From Xanthomarina maritima (GTDB lineage: Bacteria > Bacteroidota > Bacteroidia > Flavobacteriales > Flavobacteriaceae), in contig NZ_VSFC01000062.1 in NCBI RefSeq assembly GCF_008084905.1, forward strand, positions 113,409 through 177,408: DNA of 64,000 bases. Direction: 5' to 3'. The notes under the pieces are model-generated. The model had not been told where the DNA came from and made no database searches. It saw only the letters and a program-made list of their open reading frames with translations. Position numbers and translations under genes: made by a program. Shown in pieces: positions 9,220 through 17,858 of this stretch. The stretch's first letter is position 1. The number at the start of each line of letters is the position of its first letter.

Positions 9220-10491
9220 ATGAACATTTTAATTCTTGGCTCCGGTGGAAGAGAGCATACTTTTGCTTGGAAAATTGCTCAAAGCCCTTTATGTAAAAAG
9301 CTTTACGTTGCTCCTGGAAATTCTGGAACAGATCAAATAGCTAAAAATTTAGAAATAAAAGTTACCGATTTTCAAGCGATAAAGAAAGCAGTTTTAGAAC
9401 ATAAAATCAACATGGTTGTGGTTGGACCTGAAGACCCATTAGTGTTAGGTGTTCATGATTTCTTTTTAAACGATAAAGAATTGGCACATGTGTCTGTTAT
9501 TGGGCCACAAAAAGCAGCAGCCGAATTAGAAGGAAGTAAAGAGTTTGCTAAAGAATTTTTAGTTCGACACAATATTCCAACAGCTGCTTATAAATGCTTT
9601 AATATATCTAATGTTGAAGAAGGTTATGCATTTTTAGAGACGTTAAACCCTCCTTATGTATTAAAAGCAGATGGTTTAGCTGCAGGTAAAGGTGTGTTAA
9701 TTTTGAACAATTTAAATGAAGCTAAAACTGAATTAAAAAGTATGTTAGTTGACGCTAAATTTGGTGAAGCTAGCACTAAAGTAGTTATTGAAGAGTTTTT
9801 AGATGGTATTGAATTAAGTTGTTTTGTTCTAACTGATGGTAAAAACTACAAAATATTACCTACTGCTAAAGATTACAAACGTATTGGCGAAGGAGATACT
9901 GGTTTAAATACTGGTGGAATGGGAGCTGTTTCTCCAGTACCATTTGCTACAGAAGATTTTTTAAATAAAATTGAAGAGCGAATTGTTAAACCAACTATTG
10001 AAGGATTAAAAAAAGACAACTTACCTTATAAAGGTTTTGTGTTTATTGGATTGATAAAAGTAGGAAAGGACCCAAAAGTCATTGAATATAACGTAAGAAT
10101 GGGAGATCCTGAAACTGAAGTTGTATTACCTAGACTAAAAACCGATTTGGTTGAAATTTTTCAAGCTATTGCTAATCAAACTTTAGATAAAATAGACATA
10201 GAAATAGATTCAAGAGCAGCAACAACCGTTATGTTGGTATCTGGTGGTTATCCTGAAGCTTATGAAAAAGGAAAAGAAATTACGGGTTTAGAATATGTAA
10301 TAGACTCAATACCTTTTCATGCTGGAGCCATTAATAAAGATGGTAAAATTGAAACATCTGGAGGACGTGTTATGGCAATTACATCGTTTGGGAATACATA
10401 TCAAGAGGCCATAAAAAAATCTTATCAAAATATAGAAAAACTACATTTTGATAAGATGAATTATCGTAAAGATATTGGTTTCGATTTATAA
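9220..10491 (+). CDS. purD: Phosphoribosylamine-glycine ligase
   Basis: A 423-residue ATP-grasp enzyme of normal length that joins glycine to 5-phosphoribosylamine in de novo purine synthesis. Visible motifs: GSGGREHTFAWKI and APGNSGTDQ at the N-terminus, VVGPEDPL, the ATP-grasp core KADGLAAGKGV, the acidic metal-binding segment EYNVRMGDPETEV and the C-terminal GGYPEAYEKG. It is transcribed alone, with a TAnnTTTG box in front, and ends six bases inside a convergent small membrane protein gene. No other pur gene is present in this window. Confidence 0.96.
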   Translation: MNILILGSGGREHTFAWKIAQSPLCKKLYVAPGNSGTDQIAKNLEIKVTDFQAIKKAVLEHKINMVVVGPEDPLVLGVHDFFLNDKELAHVSVIGPQKAAAELEGSKEFAKEFLVRHNIPTAAYKCFNISNVEEGYAFLETLNPPYVLKADGLAAGKGVLILNNLNEAKTELKSMLVDAKFGEASTKVVIEEFLDGIELSCFVLTDGKNYKILPTAKDYKRIGEGDTGLNTGGMGAVSPVPFATEDFLNKIEERIVKPTIEGLKKDNLPYKGFVFIGLIKVGKDPKVIEYNVRMGDPETEVVLPRLKTDLVEIFQAIANQTLDKIDIEIDSRAATTVMLVSGGYPEAYEKGKEITGLEYVIDSIPFHAGAINKDGKIETSGGRVMAITSFGNTYQEAIKKSYQNIEKLHFDKMNYRKDIGFDL

Positions 10492-10713
10492 GTAAGAATG
10501 AGATGTAATACTCTTATCTTCTTCGTTATTATCGTTATAGCCTTTTAGTTGTTTCATCCAATATAGGAAAGCAACAAACCCAATTATAACAAATAACCAA
10601 GAAACTATATTTGCAGCAAACCAATTATCTAGTTCTAGCTTAGCTAATGCATCATAAGGAGCAAAAAGCACATTCACAAATAAATCCTGTATACCGTAAA
10701 AAAAGTCTTTCAT
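10486..10713 (-). CDS. Small membrane protein, DUF6341-like
   Basis: A 75-residue protein with an amphipathic N-terminus, a single strong membrane span (about residues 34-52, ANIVSWLFVIIGFVAFLYW) and an acidic C-terminal tail ending SITSHSYL. I recognise it as a conserved flavobacterial family usually found beside purD and listed as DUF6341; that name is from memory. Function unknown. Its last six bases overlap the purD end. The length and TM-plus-acidic-tail layout are typical of small membrane-complex subunits, but that is speculation. Confidence 0.75.
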   Translation of the reverse strand: MKDFFYGIQDLFVNVLFAPYDALAKLELDNWFAANIVSWLFVIIGFVAFLYWMKQLKGYNDNNEEDKSITSHSYL

Positions 10714-10876
10714 TATATATAAATTTTAATGCTCAATAAGAGCTTATAAGGGATTATCAATATATTTACACAGCAAAATTACATTTTTTTCATTTTAAAA
10801 TTTAATATTTAGCGAAGAATATTAGTAATTTACTTCAATTTTAAACTCAAGCATTATAAATAAAATATTTTTTTAA

Positions 10877-11803
10877 ATGATATCAAGTTTTTTTAGCAAA
10901 GCCAAACCAATACATTTTGTCGTTGTAAGTTCTTTGTTAATGATTGCTTTTATTCTAACCAAAGTTTATAAAACAAATCTGAATTTTGATACACTTAATA
11001 TTTTAAAACAAATATTATTATTTGGGGTTTGTATTTTTTCAATTTTTGTTTTCGATTTTTTATCAGGCAAAAACGACCTTACCAAAAGCAATAGTTATAA
11101 AATATTATTTTTTAGTTTGTTTATGATTATGATGCCACAAACGTTTATAAACACTAAGGTTTTGGTAGCTAATCTATTTATTTTATTTGCTTTAAGGCGA
11201 ATTATTAGTATTCGAACCATGAAACAAATTAATAAAAAAGTGTTTGACGCTGCATTTTGGATTAGTCTAGCAACCTTATTGAGTTTTTGGGCTTCACTTT
11301 TTTACATATTAATTTTTGCAGCCCTCCTGTTATATACAGTTGCAGATATAAAAAATTGGATTATTCCGTTTATTGGAGTACTGACTGTTGTGGTAATAAG
11401 TTTAAGTATATTAATTATAATAAATACAGATATAGTAAGTTATATTTCTAATATTAACACAGATATTAGTTTCGATTTTAGCATGTTAAATACGCCACAA
11501 ATTATAGTTTCATCAACTGTTATTTTTTCTTATTTTGTTTGGGCAGTATTTTTTTATGTTATTAATATTAAATCGAAATCAAAGAACTATAAACCGTCAT
11601 ATTTATTAATACTTTTTGCAGCATTAATTGCTATAGCAATTATAATAATTTCACCTCAAAAAACTGGAGCTGAATTCCTGTTTTTATTTGCTCCATTGTC
11701 TATAATCATGGCAAACTACCTGGAGATTATTTCAGAAAAATGGTTTAAAGAAATTTTAATTTGGATTCTTATTCTTGTTCCAATAATCAATTTAATGCTG
11801 TAA
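10877..11803 (+). CDS. Polytopic membrane protein, DUF6427-like
   Basis: A 308-residue integral membrane protein with roughly eight hydrophobic spans, short loops and no recognisable catalytic motif. The family (DUF6427 from memory) is conserved in Flavobacteriia next to upp and purD; its role is not known. The N-terminus MISSFFSKAKPIHFVVV places a short positive segment in the cytoplasm. The 163-base upstream region shared with the divergent small membrane gene is AT-rich without a convincing promoter match. Its 3' end overlaps the convergent upp gene by 12 bases. Confidence 0.75.
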   Translation: MISSFFSKAKPIHFVVVSSLLMIAFILTKVYKTNLNFDTLNILKQILLFGVCIFSIFVFDFLSGKNDLTKSNSYKILFFSLFMIMMPQTFINTKVLVANLFILFALRRIISIRTMKQINKKVFDAAFWISLATLLSFWASLFYILIFAALLLYTVADIKNWIIPFIGVLTVVVISLSILIIINTDIVSYISNINTDISFDFSMLNTPQIIVSSTVIFSYFVWAVFFYVINIKSKSKNYKPSYLLILFAALIAIAIIIISPQKTGAEFLFLFAPLSIIMANYLEIISEKWFKEILIWILILVPIINLML

Positions 11804-12451
11804 TTTTTCACCGAAAGCTAAATCGCCTGCATCTCCTAAACCAGGAATAATATAGCCTTTATCATTAAGCTTTTCATCAACCGTTGCAACCCATAAATGC
11901 GTGTCTTTTTCAAAGTAATTTTCAATATAATTGATACCTTCTTGAGCTGCAATAACACTTACTAAATGGATGTTTTTAGGCTTGCCAAAAGGCTTTAAAG
12001 CTTCAAAAGTGGCAACCATAGATTGTCCTGTTGCTAGCATTGGGTCTGCTAAAATTAAGGTTTTGTTTTCAAGATTTGGACAGGCTAAATATTCGACTAT
12101 TATTTCAAAATTTTCGGGTTTTTCTTTATGATGTCTATAAGCAGAAATAAAGGCATTTTCAGCTTTGTCAAAATAATTCAATAAGCCATCATGTAAAGGA
12201 ACTCCAGCTCTCAAAATAGAACAAAGCACAACATCATTATCTATTTTTTCAATATTACAAACACCTAATGGTGTGTTTATGGTTGTTGGTTTATAACTTA
12301 ATGTTTTGCTTAATTCGTAACCTAAAATTTCACCAATGCGTTCAATATTTCTTCGAAAACGCATGCTATCTTTTTGAATATTTACATCTCTCATTTCTGA
12401 GATAAATGTGTTTAAAATAGTATTTTGATTTGAAAAGTTATGAATGTGCAT
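11792..12451 (-). CDS. upp: Uracil phosphoribosyltransferase
   Basis: 219 residues, normal for UPRTase, which makes UMP from uracil and PRPP in pyrimidine salvage. The PRPP-binding loop LADPMLATGQSM is near residues 134-145 and the C-terminal uracil-binding segment IIPGLGDAGDLAFG is intact; CSILRAGVPLHDG carries the conserved substrate arginine. It sits between two flavobacterial conserved genes on the opposite strand. A near-consensus box (TAACTTTA, minus strand at 12480-12473) lies 22 bases before the ATG and may be its promoter. Confidence 0.95.
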   Translation of the reverse strand: MHIHNFSNQNTILNTFISEMRDVNIQKDSMRFRRNIERIGEILGYELSKTLSYKPTTINTPLGVCNIEKIDNDVVLCSILRAGVPLHDGLLNYFDKAENAFISAYRHHKEKPENFEIIVEYLACPNLENKTLILADPMLATGQSMVATFEALKPFGKPKNIHLVSVIAAQEGINYIENYFEKDTHLWVATVDEKLNDKGYIIPGLGDAGDLAFGEKLQH

Positions 12452-12520
12452 AGAGCTTATTTTAATGAATGGTAAAGTTAATTAATTAGGCTTATATTTA
12501 CATTTTTAAAATATTAAATC

Positions 12521-13129
12521 ATGTTTACAGATAAAGCCAATAGAATATTCCAAGACGTAATAGAGAAATATCATGTTATAAATACAGTCAATCAACCTTT
12601 TGAAAACCCTTATAATAAAGAATCTTATTTATTAGAACATTTACTTTATAGAAAATGTTGGATTGATACGGTTCAATGGCATTACGAAGATATTATTCGC
12701 GACCCGAAAATTGATTCTGTTGCTGCTTTAAAATTGAAACGCCAGATTGATGCTTCCAACCAAGATAGAACAGACATGGTGGAATATATTGACAGTTATT
12801 TTCTTGAAAAATACAAAGATGTAACACCTAAAGCTCATGCAACTATCAATACCGAAAGTCCTGCTTGGGGAATTGATAGACTATCAATTTTGGCTTTAAA
12901 AGTGTATCATATGAACGAAGAAGCAACACGTACAGATGCTTCTGATGAACATTTAGCTGCCTGTAAAAAGAAATTAGATGTCTTGTTAGAACAACGTGTG
13001 GATTTATCTACTGCAATTGATACGTTATTAAACGACATTGAAAATGGCGATAAATATATGAAAGTGTATAAGCAAATGAAAATGTATAATGACGACGAGC
13101 TGAATCCAGTGCTTCGTTCGCAAAAATAA
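12521..13129 (+). CDS. DUF4254 family protein
   Basis: A 202-residue, soluble, mainly helical protein with no signal peptide. The segment HLLYRKCWIDTVQWHYEDIIRDP and the SPAWGIDRLSILALKVYHM motif identify the DUF4254 family, which is widespread in Bacteroidota and frequently lies beside heptosyltransferase or other LPS genes. Its biochemical role is unknown. Here it is followed after a short palindromic repeat by a GT9 glycosyltransferase, the usual neighbour, which suggests a link to LPS core assembly. Confidence 0.85.
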   Translation: MFTDKANRIFQDVIEKYHVINTVNQPFENPYNKESYLLEHLLYRKCWIDTVQWHYEDIIRDPKIDSVAALKLKRQIDASNQDRTDMVEYIDSYFLEKYKDVTPKAHATINTESPAWGIDRLSILALKVYHMNEEATRTDASDEHLAACKKKLDVLLEQRVDLSTAIDTLLNDIENGDKYMKVYKQMKMYNDDELNPVLRSQK

Positions 13130-13130
13130 A

Positions 13131-13150
13131 ATTCCTGCATAGACAGGAAT
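13131..13150. repeat. Dispersed palindromic repeat (ATTCCTG...CAGGAAT type)
   Basis: A 7-base stem (ATTCCTG/CAGGAAT) with a six-base loop, directly after the DUF4254 stop codon and followed by CTCAT. The same stem occurs inverted at 14295-14314 and related ones at 25635 and 39835, so it belongs to a dispersed intergenic family. Confidence 0.7.
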
Positions 13151-13157
13151 CTCATCC

Positions 13158-13165
13158 TATATTTG
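13158..13165 (+). promoter_or_regulatory. Possible -7 box (TATATTTG) for the GT9 gene
   Basis: TATATTTG fits TAnnTTTG and is only six bases before the ATG at 13171. If used, the transcript would start at or next to the start codon (leaderless). The upstream -33 region coincides with the palindromic repeat and has no TTTG. Confidence 0.3.
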
Positions 13166-13170
13166 CTGAG

Positions 13171-14187
13171 ATGCCAAATCCAAAACACATATTAGTTATT
13201 CGTCTCTCAGCTATGGGAGATGTTGCCATGACAGTTCCTGTTTTAAGAGCATTTTCAACTCAATATCCTAATGTAAAACTAACCATTTTAACTAGAGAAT
13301 TTTTTGCATCTTTTTTTAGAGATTTAGAAAATGTGACTGTTTTTCCAGTAGACTTAAAAGGGAAATATAAAGGTATTTTCGGGCTTTATAAACTCTCAAA
13401 AGAGTTGAAAAACCTAGATATTGATGCAGTTGCAGACTTGCACAATGTATTAAGGACAAATATTTTAAAATGCTTTTTCTTCGGAAAATATTTTGTGCAA
13501 ATAGATAAAGGAAGAGCAGAAAAAAAAGCTTTGGTTTCCGGACAAAATTTCCAACAACTAAAAACCACGCATGAACGTTATGCAGATGTTTTTAGAAAAT
13601 TAGGTTTTCCTTTAGATTTATCTAATCCTAGTTTTCCAAAACGAGTTGCCTTAAATTCTGAACTACAAAAAATTATTGGTGCAGATACTAAAAAACGGAT
13701 TGGAATAGCGCCTTTTGCAGCTCATGATAGTAAAATGTATCCTTTAGATTTGATGGAACAAGTGATAGAAACGCTTTCTAAAACACATAAAATCTTACTT
13801 TTTGGTGGTGGAAAAAAGGAAGTTGATATTCTTAATAGCTACCAAAACAAATATGAAAACGTGATTAATCTAGCTGGAAAGTTATCTTTAAATGAAGAAT
13901 TAGATGTGATTTCTAATTTAGATATCATGTTGTCTATGGATTCTGGAAATGCACACATGGCAGCCATGTTAGGAGTAAAAGTAATTACTATTTGGGGAGT
14001 GACGCATCCTTTTGCTGGCTTTGCACCTTTTAATCAGCCAGAAGATTTTGCTTTACTTTCAGATAGAGAACAATTTCCACTTATTCCAACTTCTATTTAT
14101 GGAAACAAATTTCCTGAAGGTTATGAAGAAACTTCTCGAAGTATTCCTCTTGAAGTTGTAGTTGATAAAATAAACTCTGTTTTATAG
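13171..14187 (+). CDS. Glycosyltransferase family 9 (heptosyltransferase-like)
   Basis: 338 residues. The N-terminal HILVIRLSAMGDVAMTVPVL matches the ADP-heptose:LPS heptosyltransferase family (R-x-S-x-x-GD motif), and the donor-site segment LSMDSGNAHMAAMLGVKVITIWG is the conserved C-terminal signature. GT9 enzymes add heptoses to the LPS core in the cytoplasm; the precise sugar is uncertain. The DUF4254 gene precedes it by 41 bases, and these two are common neighbours in Flavobacteriia. Its end is followed by two dispersed repeats. Confidence 0.9.
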   Translation: MPNPKHILVIRLSAMGDVAMTVPVLRAFSTQYPNVKLTILTREFFASFFRDLENVTVFPVDLKGKYKGIFGLYKLSKELKNLDIDAVADLHNVLRTNILKCFFFGKYFVQIDKGRAEKKALVSGQNFQQLKTTHERYADVFRKLGFPLDLSNPSFPKRVALNSELQKIIGADTKKRIGIAPFAAHDSKMYPLDLMEQVIETLSKTHKILLFGGGKKEVDILNSYQNKYENVINLAGKLSLNEELDVISNLDIMLSMDSGNAHMAAMLGVKVITIWGVTHPFAGFAPFNQPEDFALLSDREQFPLIPTSIYGNKFPEGYEETSRSIPLEVVVDKINSVL

Positions 14188-14216
14188 TGTCATTACGAGC
14201 GTAGCGAAGTAATCTG
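14188..14216. repeat. Dispersed repeat with GAGCGTAGCGAAG core
   Basis: A near-palindrome with arms ATTAC/GTAAT around a GAGCGTAGCGAA core, starting one base after the GT9 stop codon. A sister copy with a GAGCGATGCGAAG core is at 33732-33759. It sits between convergent genes. Confidence 0.65.
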
Positions 14217-14294
14217 CTTCTGGCTAGGCTCCAATTGATTCAAGAAACTGCCAAGCCATCCAGTAGATTCAAAATTTCTCCCAGAAACCATTAG

Positions 14295-14314
14295 ATTCCT
14301 GACTACGCAGGAAT
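14295..14314. repeat. Dispersed palindromic repeat, inverted copy
   Basis: ATTCCTG/CAGGAAT stem with loop ACTACG, immediately beyond the 3' end of the minus-strand oxidoreductase gene. Read on the minus strand it is followed by CTAAT, mirroring the copy at 13131, so the repeat again follows a stop codon. Confidence 0.7.
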
Positions 14315-14315
14315 T

Positions 14316-15371
14316 TTAAATATCATCATAATCCACTTTCACAGTAGCTGTTGTTGGATGTGCTTGGCAAGTCAAAATCAAGCCTTCAGCAACTTCACTA
14401 TCAGTTAAAATATTGTTTTGTCTCATAGTAACTTCACCTTCTGTTACTCTAGCCAAACAGCTACTACAAATACCACCTTGACAAGAATATGGCGCATCTA
14501 AATCTTCGTCTAAAGCAGCTTCAAGAATGGATTGTTTTTGAGACATTTCAAAAGTAGTTTCTTCGTCATCTACAACAATCGTAATTTTAGTTTTTCCATC
14601 TGCAATTTCTTCTTCGTTTACATCTGCAGATTTTGCAGCTTTAAAAAGCTCGTAATGCACATTTTCTTTAGGAATGTTGTGTTCTGTCAACACATCTTTT
14701 ACTGTATGGATCATGGCTTCTGGACCACATAAATAAAAGGCGTCTACAACTACGTGTTTATGTGTGTTTTTCATGACGAAATTCACAGTACTTTTTTCAA
14801 TACGTCCAAAAATAGCATCGTCTTCATCTGCTTGACTAAACACAAACTGAATTGAAAAACGCTCTTTATATTGATGTTGAAGGTCTAAAAGTTCCTGTAA
14901 AAACATGGTGTCTTGGGTAGATTTATTCCCATAAACAAGAATCACTTTGCTATAAACCTCTTCTTCTAAAGCACATTTTATAATACTTAAAATAGGTGTA
15001 ATACCAGATCCTGCTGCAAAAAGAGCTATGTTTTTAGTTTTAGAATCGTTAGGCTCAAAAACAAAATGACCTTTTGGTGGAGCCACTTCTAAAACATCTC
15101 CAGCTTTTAAGGTGTTATTAGCATAAGACGAAAATGTTCCATCTGTTACTTCTTTTACGGCAACTTTTAATTCACCACTTTTTGGAGAAGAACATAAAGA
15201 ATAATCGCGACGAACATCGTGATTATGAAGGTTTGTTTTTAAAGTAATATATTGTCCAGCTTTATAAGCATAAGTAGATTTTAAATCTTCTGGAACATTG
15301 AAATTTAAAACAACAGACTTGTCTGTTTCTCTAATAATTTCTTTTATAGTAAGTTTATGAAAATGCGACAT
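14316..15371 (-). CDS. PaaE-like flavin reductase with C-terminal 2Fe-2S domain
   Basis: 351 residues. An N-terminal FAD-binding barrel (RRDYSLCSSP, residues about 55-64), an NAD(P)-binding domain (ALFAAGSGITPILSII, VYGNKS, FYLCGPEAMI) and a plant-type ferredoxin domain at the C-terminus with cysteines C297, C302, C305 and C335 that ligate the cluster. This order matches PaaE and related class IB reductases that pass electrons from NADPH to an oxygenase. No paa genes are near, so a general ferredoxin-NADP-reductase-like role is as likely as phenylacetate catabolism. A TATTTTTG box lies upstream on its strand. Confidence 0.85.
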   Translation of the reverse strand: MSHFHKLTIKEIIRETDKSVVLNFNVPEDLKSTYAYKAGQYITLKTNLHNHDVRRDYSLCSSPKSGELKVAVKEVTDGTFSSYANNTLKAGDVLEVAPPKGHFVFEPNDSKTKNIALFAAGSGITPILSIIKCALEEEVYSKVILVYGNKSTQDTMFLQELLDLQHQYKERFSIQFVFSQADEDDAIFGRIEKSTVNFVMKNTHKHVVVDAFYLCGPEAMIHTVKDVLTEHNIPKENVHYELFKAAKSADVNEEEIADGKTKITIVVDDEETTFEMSQKQSILEAALDEDLDAPYSCQGGICSSCLARVTEGEVTMRQNNILTDSEVAEGLILTCQAHPTTATVKVDYDDI

Positions 15372-15385
15372 GTTATAATTTTTGA

Positions 15386-15393
15386 CAAAAATA
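15386..15393 (-). promoter_or_regulatory. -7 box (TATTTTTG on minus strand) for the PaaE-like gene
   Basis: CAAAAATA on the plus strand reads TATTTTTG on the minus strand, 14 bases before the ATG of the oxidoreductase. It matches TAnnTTTG; no matching TTTG -33 box is evident. Confidence 0.4.
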
Positions 15394-15474
15394 AGAATTA
15401 CTGCAAGTAATTAAGTTTTGATTGTAACAAAATGTGTTTTAATATTACTAATTAAGTAAACCAACCCAAAATAA

Positions 15475-16956
15475 ATGAAAATTAAACACTTTATTAGTTT
15501 AGAATGGAAGCAATATTTTAGGTCTGCTTATTGGCAAAAAAGCATGGCTTTAAACGTGTTGCTAGTTTTTGTTGCTTTATATTTTGTAGTTACTTTCTTA
15601 GCTTTAGGTATTGCATTATACCCAATTTTAAAAGACACATTTCCAGAACAAGACCCTTTTAAAATAGTCAATAGCTATTTGTTTTATTGGTTTTTAGCAG
15701 ATGTACTCATGCGTTTTTTCTTCCAAAAGTTGCCAGTAATGAGTGTGAAACCTCTATTAACTTTACCAATTAAAAGAAGTAAAGTAGTTCATTATGTGTT
15801 AGGGAAATCGTCTTTTTCCTTTTTTAATTTCTTGCCACTTTTTGCAGTTATTCCTTTTGGAGTGATGCTTATAATAAATGATTATCCTCTAGTTTCAGTA
15901 ATCTTTTGGATGATAACTATTTTCATCATCACCTTAATTATTAATTTTTTAAATTTTATAATTGAAAGTATTTCTTCAGAAACAGAGCTTTCTTATTTAC
16001 CAATAATTGCCTTAGCAGGAGGATTGTTTGCAATTAATTATTTCAATATCATTTCGTTTACAAACTTGGTATCTGGAGCTATATCTTCAATTTATAAAAC
16101 ACCATTGTTTATTGTTATTCCTGTATTAATTCTTTTAGGATTATATGTTGTTAATTTTAGTAAATTAAAGAAACAGCTGTATTTAGATAGTTCTTTAAAA
16201 TCTAAAGCTCAAGAAGTTAAAGCTTCAAATTTAGAATGGACTAGAAAATTTGGAGATGCTGCTCCTTTTATGCAATTAGATTTAAAATTAATTTGGAGAA
16301 ATAAAAGACCAAGATCTTCTATTTTTATTTTGGTTATTGGATTGTTTTATGGATTGTTCTTTTATCCAAACCCAGTATATCAAGACATGCCATGGATGTA
16401 TGCTTTTGTAGGCATATTTGTAACAGGAATTTTCTTAATTAATTTCGGGCAATTTATTCCAGCTTGGGATAGTGGATATTATAAAATGCTTATGAGTCAA
16501 AACATAAAATATAAGCAGTATTTAAAATCTAAATACACGTTAATGGTAGTAAGCGTGGTTATTATGTTTGTTCTAAGTATTCCATATGTGTATTTTGGTT
16601 TGGAAATTTTATTAGCACATTTTGCAGCAGCTATTTATAATATTGGTGTTAATACGCATGTTATTTTATTTGGTGGTTCATTTAATAGAAAAAAGATAGA
16701 TTTAAATCAACGAGCTGCTTTTAATTATCAAGGTACAGGAGCCGTACAATGGATTATTGGTATTCCTTTAATGTTAATGCCACTAGCAATTTTTGGGGCT
16801 ATGTATTATTTTTTTAATTTCGAAATAGGTTGTTTGGCTCTTATAATACTTGGAGTTATTGGAATTGTTTTTCATCAAAAACTCATGAATTTTATAACAG
16901 AAAAATATTTAGATTCAAAATACAAAATGATTCAGGCTTTTGGCCAGGATAATTAA
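15475..16956 (+). CDS. ABC transporter permease-like protein, DUF5687 family
   Basis: A 493-residue polytopic protein with about 12 membrane spans. The N-terminus ISLEWKQYFRSAYWQKS and the central DLKLIWRNKRPRSSIF motif are those of the DUF5687 family, flavobacterial exporters of ABC-2 type. The adjacent gene 12 bases downstream is a single-domain ABC ATPase, so the two probably form a heteromeric exporter. Substrate unknown. The C-terminal part (LNQRAAFNYQGTGAVQW) resembles the family's conserved tail. Confidence 0.85.
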   Translation: MKIKHFISLEWKQYFRSAYWQKSMALNVLLVFVALYFVVTFLALGIALYPILKDTFPEQDPFKIVNSYLFYWFLADVLMRFFFQKLPVMSVKPLLTLPIKRSKVVHYVLGKSSFSFFNFLPLFAVIPFGVMLIINDYPLVSVIFWMITIFIITLIINFLNFIIESISSETELSYLPIIALAGGLFAINYFNIISFTNLVSGAISSIYKTPLFIVIPVLILLGLYVVNFSKLKKQLYLDSSLKSKAQEVKASNLEWTRKFGDAAPFMQLDLKLIWRNKRPRSSIFILVIGLFYGLFFYPNPVYQDMPWMYAFVGIFVTGIFLINFGQFIPAWDSGYYKMLMSQNIKYKQYLKSKYTLMVVSVVIMFVLSIPYVYFGLEILLAHFAAAIYNIGVNTHVILFGGSFNRKKIDLNQRAAFNYQGTGAVQWIIGIPLMLMPLAIFGAMYYFFNFEIGCLALIILGVIGIVFHQKLMNFITEKYLDSKYKMIQAFGQDN

Positions 16957-16968
16957 TTAACACATATT

Positions 16969-17676
16969 ATGATAAATACAGCAAAACTTACAAAAACATA
17001 CGGAAGTAAAACCGTTTTAGATATAGAAAGTTTAGACATACCAAAAGGGCAGAGTTTTGGTTTGGTTGGAAATAATGGTGCAGGTAAAACTACATATTTT
17101 AGCTTACTCCTAGATTTAATAAAACCTTCTAAAGGTGAAATTAGAAGCAATGGTATTTTAGTTAAAGAAAGTGAAGATTGGAAACCTTTTACATCTGCTT
17201 TTATAGATGAAAGCTTCTTAATTGGTTATTTAACTCCAGAAGAATATTTTTATTTTATTGGTGAACTTCGTGGACAAAATAAAGCTGATGTAGATGCTTT
17301 ATTATCTCAATTTGAAGACTTTTTTCATGGTGAAATCTTGAATCAAAAGAAATATTTAAGAGATTTAAGTAAAGGAAATCAAAAAAAAGCAGGCATTGTT
17401 GCAGCCTTAATTGGAAATCCTGAAGTCATTATTTTAGACGAACCATTTGCAAATTTAGACCCGACTACTCAAATTCGTTTAAAAGGAATTATTAAAAATT
17501 TAGCTGAAAAACAAGGTGTTACTGTTCTGGTTTCAAGTCACGATTTAATGCATGTTACAGATGTTTGCGAACGAATTGTGGTTTTAGAAAAAGGTAAAAT
17601 AGTGAAAGATTTAACAACAAGTGAAGCCACATTAAAAGAATTAGAAGCTCATTTTACTGGAACAGAAACATATTAA
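16969..17676 (+). CDS. ABC transporter ATP-binding protein
   Basis: A 235-residue nucleotide-binding subunit. Walker A is GNNGAGKTT (about residues 34-42), the signature is a variant LSKGNQKKAG, Walker B is VIILDEPFANLDP and the switch His is in VSSHDLMH. It is the partner of the DUF5687 permease just upstream, and together they would energise export of an unknown compound. The LSKGNQ form of the signature is common in ABC-2 exporters of the CcmA/NatA type. Confidence 0.92.
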   Translation: MINTAKLTKTYGSKTVLDIESLDIPKGQSFGLVGNNGAGKTTYFSLLLDLIKPSKGEIRSNGILVKESEDWKPFTSAFIDESFLIGYLTPEEYFYFIGELRGQNKADVDALLSQFEDFFHGEILNQKKYLRDLSKGNQKKAGIVAALIGNPEVIILDEPFANLDPTTQIRLKGIIKNLAEKQGVTVLVSSHDLMHVTDVCERIVVLEKGKIVKDLTTSEATLKELEAHFTGTETY

Positions 17677-17858
17677 ATATCTAAAATTGCAAAGTCAATT
17701 TGATACTAAAAAGTATTTTAGAATATTCAATATTATTCTCGCTTAGTTAGATTTGATATATTTCTTTACAAATAATTCAAAAAGATGCCTTATTTTTACG
17801 GCTATACATAATATTTGTAGCTAAATTTAGTTTATACTTAAACCTAATACAGTTAACG

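Noticed and set aside
12521..13129. DUF4254 protein as a nucleotide-metabolism enzyme because of purD and upp nearby
   Set aside because: No catalytic motif seen; the usual neighbour is the GT9 gene, so the LPS link is more likely, and no function is assigned.
13386..13568. Minus-strand frame in the GT9 gene
   Set aside because: Antisense shadow without independent evidence.
14316..15371. Phenylacetate catabolism gene paaE
   Set aside because: Domain order matches, but no paaABCD genes are near, so the specific symbol is not supported.
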